Source: Gammaproteobacteria bacterium (GTDB lineage Bacteria > Pseudomonadota > Gammaproteobacteria > Acidiferrobacterales > UBA6901). From it: a stretch of DNA of 40,884 nucleotides. The notes under the pieces were generated by a model, which saw nothing but the letters and a program-made list of their open reading frames with translations, was not told the DNA's origin and ran no database searches. The DNA lies in contig JACREH010000041.1 of NCBI GenBank assembly GCA_016218345.1, forward strand, positions 1 through 40,884, given 5' to 3'. Positions 36,096 through 40,884 of the stretch are shown piece after piece. Each line of letters starts with the position of its first letter. Within the stretch, counting starts at the first letter, position 1. The position numbers were made by a program, and so were the translations under genes.

Positions 36096-37805
36096 ATGTC
36101 AGCGACCACGGCCAGGGCCAAAAAGATCCGTTTGGGCGATTTATTGGTCCAGCACAAGGCGATCTCGCAGGAACAACTGAACGCCGCGCTCGCGGACCAG
36201 AAGAAGAGCGGGCGCAAACTCGGCCGGGTGCTGGTCGAAAACGGCTACCTCACCGAGGACCAGCTGCTGGCGTTCCTGGCGCGCCAACTCAACATCCCGC
36301 TCGTCGATCTCAAGCGCTATAACATGAAGCCCGAGGTCGTGCGCCTGATCCCGGAAATCCAGGCGCGCCGCTTCCGGGTGCTGGCGCTCGAGGACAGCCG
36401 CGAGGGGCTGCTGGTCGGCATGGCCGATCCCACCGATATCTTCGCCTACGACGAGTTGTCGCGGGTACTGCGTCGGCCGTTGCGCTTGTCCGTGGTGAAG
36501 GAGGCCGACCTGCTCAAGGCGATCGACATGTTCTATCGCCGCACCGCCGAGATCAGCACGTTCGCCGCCGAACTCGATCAGGAAATGTCGGCCTACGACA
36601 TCGGCGAACTGGCCGAGGTCGAGGGCCTGACCGACGCGCCGGTCGTAAAATTGCTCCAGACCATGTTCGAGGACGCCGTGCAGGTCAACGCCTCGGACAT
36701 CCATATCGAGCCGGACGAAAACGAATTGCGCATCCGCTTCCGTTTGGACGGCGTGCTGCGTGTTCAGACCACCACCGAGCGGCGCATCGCCAGCGCGCTG
36801 GTGTCGCGCGTCAAGCTCATGGCCGGCCTGGATATCGCCGAGCGCCGCCTGCCGCAGGACGGCCGCCTGGCCGTGCGCGTACGTGGCCAGAACATCGACG
36901 TGCGCCTGTCGACCATGCCGGTGCAGCACGGCGAATCGGTGGTGATGCGCTTGTTAAACCAGGCGACCGGCATCCTCGACATGGATCAGTTGGGCATGCC
37001 CAAGACCATGCTCGAACGCTTCCGCCGGCTCGTGCACAACCCGAACGGCATGGTGTTGGTGACCGGCCCGACCGGCAGCGGCAAAACCACCACGCTCTAC
37101 GGCGCGCTCAAGGAACTCAACAAACCGGCGTTCAAGATTCTCACCGTCGAAGATCCGGTCGAGTACCGCCTGCCCGGCATCAACCAGATTCAGGTCAACC
37201 CCAAGATCGAGCTCACCTTCAGCCGGGTGCTGCGCTCGGCCTTGCGCCAGGATCCGGACATCATTCTGGTCGGCGAAATCCGCGATCCCGAGACCATGGA
37301 GATCGCGCTGCGCGCCGCCATGACCGGCCACTTGGTATTGTCGACCCTGCACACCAACGACGCGCCGTCGACGCTGGTACGGCTCATGGACATGGGCGCC
37401 GCGCCGTATCTGATCGCGGCCAGCCTGCGCGGCATCCTGGCGCAGCGCCTGATGCGACGGGTGTGCGAGAGCTGTTCGGAACCGTTCCAACTGGATGCCG
37501 GCATGCGCGGCGTGTTGACCGCCGAGCTGGGCGCGCAAGCCGACAAACTGCAATTCCGGCGCGGGCGCGGCTGCACCTATTGCAACGGCACCGGCTACCA
37601 GGGGCGGATCGGCGTGTACGAGTACCTGGAGTTGGACGAGGCCCTGGTCGAGGCGCTGCATTCCGGCGACCCACTCAAGTTCACCAACGCCGCCAAGCAG
37701 CAGGCCGGTTACCAGGGCCTGAAGCGCAGCGCCATCGCGCTAGCCGCCCAGGGCCACACCACGATGGATCAGGTGATGCGGGTCACTTATGGCATTGAGG
37801 AATGA
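36096..37805 (+). CDS. mshE: MSHA-type pilus extension ATPase
   Basis: Hexameric cytoplasmic ATPase that powers pilus assembly. It is 569 residues. Two tandem 24-residue MshEN units form a c-di-GMP-binding domain: residues 12-35 begin RLGDLLVQ and 41-64 begin KLGRVLVENG. The first lacks the usual Gly (Lys21) and the second begins with Lys rather than Arg. The GspE ATPase core follows, with Walker A GPTGSGKTT near 326, ASDIHIEP, Asp box EDPVEYRLPGINQIQVN, Walker B IILVGEIRDPETMEIALRAAMTGH and a four-Cys zinc site (CESC and CTYC). GGGGA precedes the ATG. mshG follows, as in Vibrio msh loci. PilB is the alternative name, less likely by context. Confidence 0.9.
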   Translation: MSATTARAKKIRLGDLLVQHKAISQEQLNAALADQKKSGRKLGRVLVENGYLTEDQLLAFLARQLNIPLVDLKRYNMKPEVVRLIPEIQARRFRVLALEDSREGLLVGMADPTDIFAYDELSRVLRRPLRLSVVKEADLLKAIDMFYRRTAEISTFAAELDQEMSAYDIGELAEVEGLTDAPVVKLLQTMFEDAVQVNASDIHIEPDENELRIRFRLDGVLRVQTTTERRIASALVSRVKLMAGLDIAERRLPQDGRLAVRVRGQNIDVRLSTMPVQHGESVVMRLLNQATGILDMDQLGMPKTMLERFRRLVHNPNGMVLVTGPTGSGKTTTLYGALKELNKPAFKILTVEDPVEYRLPGINQIQVNPKIELTFSRVLRSALRQDPDIILVGEIRDPETMEIALRAAMTGHLVLSTLHTNDAPSTLVRLMDMGAAPYLIAASLRGILAQRLMRRVCESCSEPFQLDAGMRGVLTAELGAQADKLQFRRGRGCTYCNGTGYQGRIGVYEYLELDEALVEALHSGDPLKFTNAAKQQAGYQGLKRSAIALAAQGHTTMDQVMRVTYGIEE

Positions 37806-37850
37806 CCTAGAGCGCCCAATAAAATGAGCGGATACTCCACCCTTCACGCC

Positions 37851-37901
37851 ACACCCCCTCCCATTCCCTCCCCCGGGAAGGGGGAGGGTTAGGGTGGGGG
37901 T
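37851..37901. repeat. CCCTCTCCC-family palindromic repeat
   Basis: CCCTCCCCC-GGGAA-GGGGGAGGG stem at 37867-37888 with GTTAGGGTGGGGG after it. It occupies most of the 148-nt gap between mshE and mshG. A remnant of another repeat (TTTGCGTCAAGCAATCATAA) follows near 37917. Confidence 0.75.
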
Positions 37902-37953
37902 CGAGTGCCGAATTCTTTGCGTCAAGCAATCATAATTAACGGGATTCACTAAC

Positions 37954-39192
37954 GTGCCTGTCTTCGAATACAAGGGCCGCAACCGCCGCGGCGAGGCGGT
38001 GAAGGGGCGCATCGAAGGGCTGTCGTCCGACGCCGTCGCCGTCCAGCTCTTCAACAGCGGCGTCACGCCGATCGATATCAGCGCCGCGCGTGCCGGCGGC
38101 GGCGATGTGGTGACCGGCCTGAGTCAACTGTTCGGCGAGAAGAAGGTGGAGCTCGTCGACCTGGTGCTGTTCTGCCGGCAGATGTTCAGCCTGTTGCGCG
38201 CCGGCGTGCCGATCCTGCAAGCGCTGCGCAACCTGCGCGATTCCACCCAGAACCCGAAATTGGCGCGCACCCTCGGCAGCATGCTCGAGGGCCTGGATGC
38301 CGGCCTGGATCTGACCAGCGCCGTCAAACGCCACTCGCCCGAGGTGTTTTCGCCGCTCATGGTCAGCTTGATCCAGGTCGGCGAGACCACCGGCGGTCTG
38401 GACGAGGCCTTCCAGCAACTGGCCGTGTATCTCGACCGCGAGCGCAACACCCGCGCGCGCATCGTGCAGGCCATGCGCTATCCGATGTTCGTGGTGATCG
38501 CCATCGTGATCGCACTGTTCATTATCATCCTGGTGGTGATACCGCCGTTCGCCAAACTTTATGCCGGTTTCAAGGTGGAGCTGCCGTGGGCGACTAAATT
38601 ACTGATCGGCCTGTCGGATTTCATGCAGGCCTATTGGTACGTGGTATTCGGTGCGATTGCCCTGGCGATCGTCGGGTTTCACACCTATGTGCGCACGCCC
38701 GAGGGCAGCTATAAATGGGATAAGACTAAACTCAAGTTGCCGGTGGTCGGAAAGGTTTTGTATCAGGCGATGCTGGCACGCTTCACGCGCTCGCTGGCGG
38801 TGACCATGAAGGCCGGCGTGCCGTTGGTGCAAGGCATGACGGTGGTGAGCCGCGCGGTGGACAACGACTACATCTCCGAGCGCATCGTCCAGATGCGCGA
38901 CGGCGTGGAGCGCGGCGAATCTATCACCCGCACCGCTGCCATGACCGGCATGTTCCCGCCGCTGGTGATCCAGATGATCTCGGTCGGCGAGGAGTCGGGT
39001 TCGGTGGACGATCTCATGATCGAGGTCGCGGATTACTACGATCGCGAGGTCGATTACGACATCAGCAAAATGAGCGACGCCATTCAACCCATCCTGATCA
39101 CCGTGGTCGGTGTCATGGTTTTGATCTTGGCGCTGGGCGTGTTCCTGCCGTGGTGGAACCTGATCAGCGTGTTCAAGGGCGGTGGGGGATGA
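37954..39192 (+). CDS. mshG: MSHA/type IV pilus inner-membrane platform protein
   Basis: 412-residue GspF/PilC-family polytopic protein that couples the ATPase to pilus growth. The N-terminal PVFEYKGRNRRGEAVKGRIEG is typical. Two GspF domains (about 70-190 and 270-400) carry the repeated LLRAGVPILQALRNLRD and TMKAGVPLVQGMTVVSRAV motifs, with G-E-x-T/S-G boxes (VGETTGGLDEAF, VGEESGSVDDL). Three membrane segments lie at about 175-195, 225-245 and 375-400. It starts at GTG, MPVFEY being the conserved beginning. The stop overlaps the next start (ATGA). Confidence 0.93.
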   Translation: MPVFEYKGRNRRGEAVKGRIEGLSSDAVAVQLFNSGVTPIDISAARAGGGDVVTGLSQLFGEKKVELVDLVLFCRQMFSLLRAGVPILQALRNLRDSTQNPKLARTLGSMLEGLDAGLDLTSAVKRHSPEVFSPLMVSLIQVGETTGGLDEAFQQLAVYLDRERNTRARIVQAMRYPMFVVIAIVIALFIIILVVIPPFAKLYAGFKVELPWATKLLIGLSDFMQAYWYVVFGAIALAIVGFHTYVRTPEGSYKWDKTKLKLPVVGKVLYQAMLARFTRSLAVTMKAGVPLVQGMTVVSRAVDNDYISERIVQMRDGVERGESITRTAAMTGMFPPLVIQMISVGEESGSVDDLMIEVADYYDREVDYDISKMSDAIQPILITVVGVMVLILALGVFLPWWNLISVFKGGGG

Positions 39193-39731
39193 GGCCGAGA
39201 ACGCCCGACCTATCACAGGGTTTTTCGTTACTCGAGTTGGTGGTGGTGGTTGCGATCGTCGCGGTGTTGATGGCGGTCGCGGTTTCCAAGTACCTGGCGC
39301 TGGTGGTGGATGCCGAGCGTGTGGCCATGGAATCGGTATTGAGCACCCTGCGCACCGCAGTCAACATGAAAATGGCGGAAGACATCGTAGAGGGCCGTAT
39401 CAACGACGTGCGGCTGCTGGAAAACAGCAATCCCATGGACCGGCTTTCGCAAACACCGAGTAATTATGCGGGCGAGTTGGGTGGTACGGAGACCGCCGGG
39501 GTCCCGAGCGGCACCTGGTACTTCGACCGCGCCGAGCATACCTTGGTGTATCGCGTGCATAATGTGAATTACTTTCAAACCGTACTGGAAGGCCTGCCGC
39601 GCGCGCGTTTCCGGGTTCGCGTACTGTTTCAGGATCGGGATGGCGACCGGGTGTTCGATGCCGCCAAGGACAAACTCGAAGGTGTGGTAGTGACGCCGCT
39701 CGAACCCTACCGCTGGTTGAGTTACGAGTAA
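39189..39731 (+). CDS. Minor prepilin-like protein of the MSHA locus
   Basis: 180 residues with a class III prepilin leader: QG then FSLLELVVVVAIVAVLMAVAVS, having Glu at mature position 5 and a long hydrophobic helix. It should be cut and N-methylated by the prepilin peptidase and enter the pilus or prime it. The globular part has no cysteines and ends in a region with RDGDRVFDAAKDKLEG that could bind a metal. It overlaps mshG by 4 nt (ATGA), so translation is coupled. Its position corresponds to mshF/mshB in Vibrio; which of them it matches is not clear. Confidence 0.85.
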   Translation: MRPRTPDLSQGFSLLELVVVVAIVAVLMAVAVSKYLALVVDAERVAMESVLSTLRTAVNMKMAEDIVEGRINDVRLLENSNPMDRLSQTPSNYAGELGGTETAGVPSGTWYFDRAEHTLVYRVHNVNYFQTVLEGLPRARFRVRVLFQDRDGDRVFDAAKDKLEGVVVTPLEPYRWLSYE

Positions 39732-39778
39732 GATAATTACTCCCCTTTCTTGCCGATCCAAACCATCGCCTTCCACTG

Positions 39779-39843
39779 ACTCCCCCCTCTCCCACGATAG
39801 CGGGAGAGGGATGGGGAGAGGGCGCTGGGGGGGCAGGGGAGAG
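39779..39843. repeat. CCCTCTCCC-family palindromic repeat
   Basis: CCCTCTCCC-ACGATAGC-GGGAGAGGG followed by ATGGGGAGAGGGCG and further G-rich units, between the prepilin gene and the membrane protein gene. Confidence 0.75.
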
Positions 39844-39868
39844 GGAAAAAATAGCCGAGGTTCACCGA

Positions 39869-40477
39869 ATGGATATGTTCACCACGTTACTCACAAAAAC
39901 GCTGTTGATGCTGCTAATCACCGGCAGCATGGCGGGGTTGATTGTCGGTGTCTGGATGTTGTTCCGGCCGCAGTCCTTTCTGCGCGTCAACCAGTTTCTT
40001 TCTCAATGGCATTCCACACGCAAGGCCACCAAGCCGTTGATGGTGTCCCGTCGCACCGAGCATTTTGTCTATCGCCACCACCGGCCGGTCGGTCTGCTGA
40101 TCCTGGCCGGGTCCACCTATGTGCTGTATGCGTTGGTGTATTACTACGATCGGAAAAAACTCGGCGCGGCGATATTCGGGGACGCATACTTCGCTCCGCT
40201 GGCCGAATGGCTCGTGCCGGGGTTGACCTTGGCGCTGGGGGTTGGCGTGCTGTTTGCCATGGGCATTGGCGGTTTCTTGTTGATCCGCCCGAGCCTCTTG
40301 AAGGGCTTCGAGGCCTGGGCCAACCGCTGGGTGTCGCTGCGGCGCGCTGGCCGGGTATGGGATGAGATGCATGAAGGTCCGGACCGGTTCCTGATCCGCT
40401 GGCGGCCGTGGGTGGCGGTGGCGCTGATTTTGGGCAGTTCATATGCCCTTATTCGGCTCAGCGTGTTCATACGTTAG
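39869..40477 (+). CDS. Membrane protein of unknown function in the MSHA locus
   Basis: 202-residue integral membrane protein with about four hydrophobic segments: residues 9-32, 72-92, 112-140 and 178-198. Between the first two is a basic cytoplasmic-type loop (FLSQWHSTRKATKPLMVSRR). Between the third and fourth is another (FEAWANRWVSLRRAGRVWDE). No known family motif was recognised. CGAGG lies 8 nt before the first ATG; a second ATG two codons later is possible. It sits between the minor prepilin and the major pilin gene, where Vibrio has mshF/mshB, but it does not look like either. A role in pilus biogenesis is inferred from position only. Confidence 0.75.
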   Translation: MDMFTTLLTKTLLMLLITGSMAGLIVGVWMLFRPQSFLRVNQFLSQWHSTRKATKPLMVSRRTEHFVYRHHRPVGLLILAGSTYVLYALVYYYDRKKLGAAIFGDAYFAPLAEWLVPGLTLALGVGVLFAMGIGGFLLIRPSLLKGFEAWANRWVSLRRAGRVWDEMHEGPDRFLIRWRPWVAVALILGSSYALIRLSVFIR

Positions 40478-40575
40478 CCACGGAACCCTTGGAGATACAG
40501 GGTTTTCAAGGGTTTCTTGTAATCGGCATGCCATGGTCTAGGCTTAGCCAGGGGTCAACAAGCAAATTCGGGGAA

Positions 40576-40591
40576 TGGCTTGAATCTTGCT
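40576..40591 (+). promoter_or_regulatory. Candidate sigma-54 promoter of the pilin gene
   Basis: TGGCTTGAATCTTGCT matches TGGCAC-N5-TTGCW at the key positions. GG (-24) and GC (-12) are separated by exactly 10 nt. It predicts a start near 40602 and a leader of about 123 nt. Sigma-54 control is known for pilA genes in several Proteobacteria. Confidence 0.55.
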
Positions 40592-40617
40592 CATTGATAA
40601 CCGGGAATCCCTTTAGC

Positions 40618-40679
40618 CCCCTACGGAGATGGACATGGCCGGTGGAAGCCGCTGCGGCGGTTGCCGACGGACCTAGGGG
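40618..40679 (+). other. Structured leader of the pilin gene
   Basis: The outer stem CCCCTA/TAGGGG (40618-40623 with 40674-40679) encloses GCCG-CTG-CGGC (40648-40658) and a GGC/GCC closing pair. It lies between the predicted start site and the ribosome site. It does not match the c-di-GMP-I riboswitch pattern. Confidence 0.35.
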
Positions 40680-40724
40680 ATCGAGCAACAAACGGGCTGC
40701 GGCCCATCAATCGGAGAATTACCC

Positions 40725-40884
40725 ATGAGTAAGCAAGCAGGTTTTACCTTAATCGAACTGGTGGTGGTCATTGTCGTCCTCGGTATATTGGCGGCCATTG
40801 CGTTGCCGAACTATGTCGATCTGTCGACCAAAGCCAAGGATGCGGTGAGGGATGGCACCAGGGGCGCGTTGGTTAGCGCGGCAG
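40725..40884 (+). CDS. mshA: Major MSHA-like pilin (partial, 3' end outside window)
   Basis: The first 53 codons are visible. The leader MSKQAG is followed by FTLIELVVVIVVLGILAAIALPNY, a textbook type IVa prepilin cleavage site with Glu5 and the hydrophobic helix, then VDLSTKAKDAVRDGTRGAL. A short six-residue leader and ILAAIALPNY are typical of MshA and PilA. GGAG lies 8 nt before the ATG. It follows mshE, mshG and a minor pilin in the order seen in Vibrio, which favours MshA. A long leader with a sigma-54 promoter candidate points to separate, strong expression. Confidence 0.8.
   Translation, partial: MSKQAGFTLIELVVVIVVLGILAAIALPNYVDLSTKAKDAVRDGTRGALVSAA

Noticed and set aside
40591-40724. 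c-di-GMP riboswitch before the pilin gene
   Set aside because: The conserved GCACAGGGCAAACC and GCAAAGCC pieces of the GEMM-I class are missing, although the MshEN domain made the idea attractive.

Overview
The window is 40.9 kb of GC-rich chromosomal DNA from a Gammaproteobacterium. Three conserved gene neighbourhoods support this: phoB-phoR-pstS-pstCAB-phoU; ubiE-ubiJ-ubiB; and gpmI-envC divergent from a yibN-type rhodanese-grxC-secB-gpsA. A PPi-dependent phosphofructokinase beside a K+-independent H+-pyrophosphatase, a periplasmic c-type cytochrome of the ethylbenzene-dehydrogenase-like heme family, a BigR/SqrR-like persulfide sensor and an MSHA-type pilus locus suggest a chemolithotroph, perhaps a sulfur oxidiser near Acidiferrobacterales or Chromatiales. 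That placement is inference. No rRNA, tRNA, prophage, transposase or CRISPR array was seen.

Layout. 1-1187 (minus): 5' part of a secreted EB_dh-type cytochrome c behind a perfect FNR/Anr box. 1320-1748 (minus): atpC standing alone. 1870-5713 (plus): rtcA, rsmE, a YIP1-family membrane protein and bioB. 5715-12632 (minus): a Tat-exported haloacid-dehalogenase-like protein, endonuclease V with a repeat inserted in frame, a YfcE-like phosphodiesterase, and the pyrophosphate block (hppA, a 75-aa ORF, pfp, a frameshifted small gene). 13096-15335 (plus): adk with a histone-H1-like tail, then hemB. 15372-22514 (minus): the whole phosphate regulon core, with Pho-box candidates before phoB and pstS and a terminator between pstS and pstC. 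22696-27553 (plus): DUF971, ubiE, ubiJ, ubiB and an outer-membrane barrel. 27746-32826 (minus): a DJ-1 protein, ctpA, envC, gpmI. 32977-35830 (plus): ArsR-type regulator, rhodanese, grxC, secB, gpsA. 36096-40884 (plus): mshE, mshG, a minor prepilin, an unknown membrane protein and the start of the major pilin behind a candidate sigma-54 promoter.

The genes form working units: phosphate sensing and uptake; PPi-linked glycolysis and proton pumping; aerobic ubiquinone synthesis; cell-separation and periplasmic proteolysis; and a pilus whose extension ATPase should bind c-di-GMP. Nearly every intergenic gap carries palindromic repeat DNA from at least six families. The most unusual is a modular element of about 250 bp (14038-14287 and 18938-19186, with a variant at 29861-30012 and fragments elsewhere). 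It is built as a chain of hairpins, several of which show an A-N-GGA motif in the loop, as CsrA/RsmA sites do. Repeat-like DNA has also entered two housekeeping genes in frame (nfi and gpmI).
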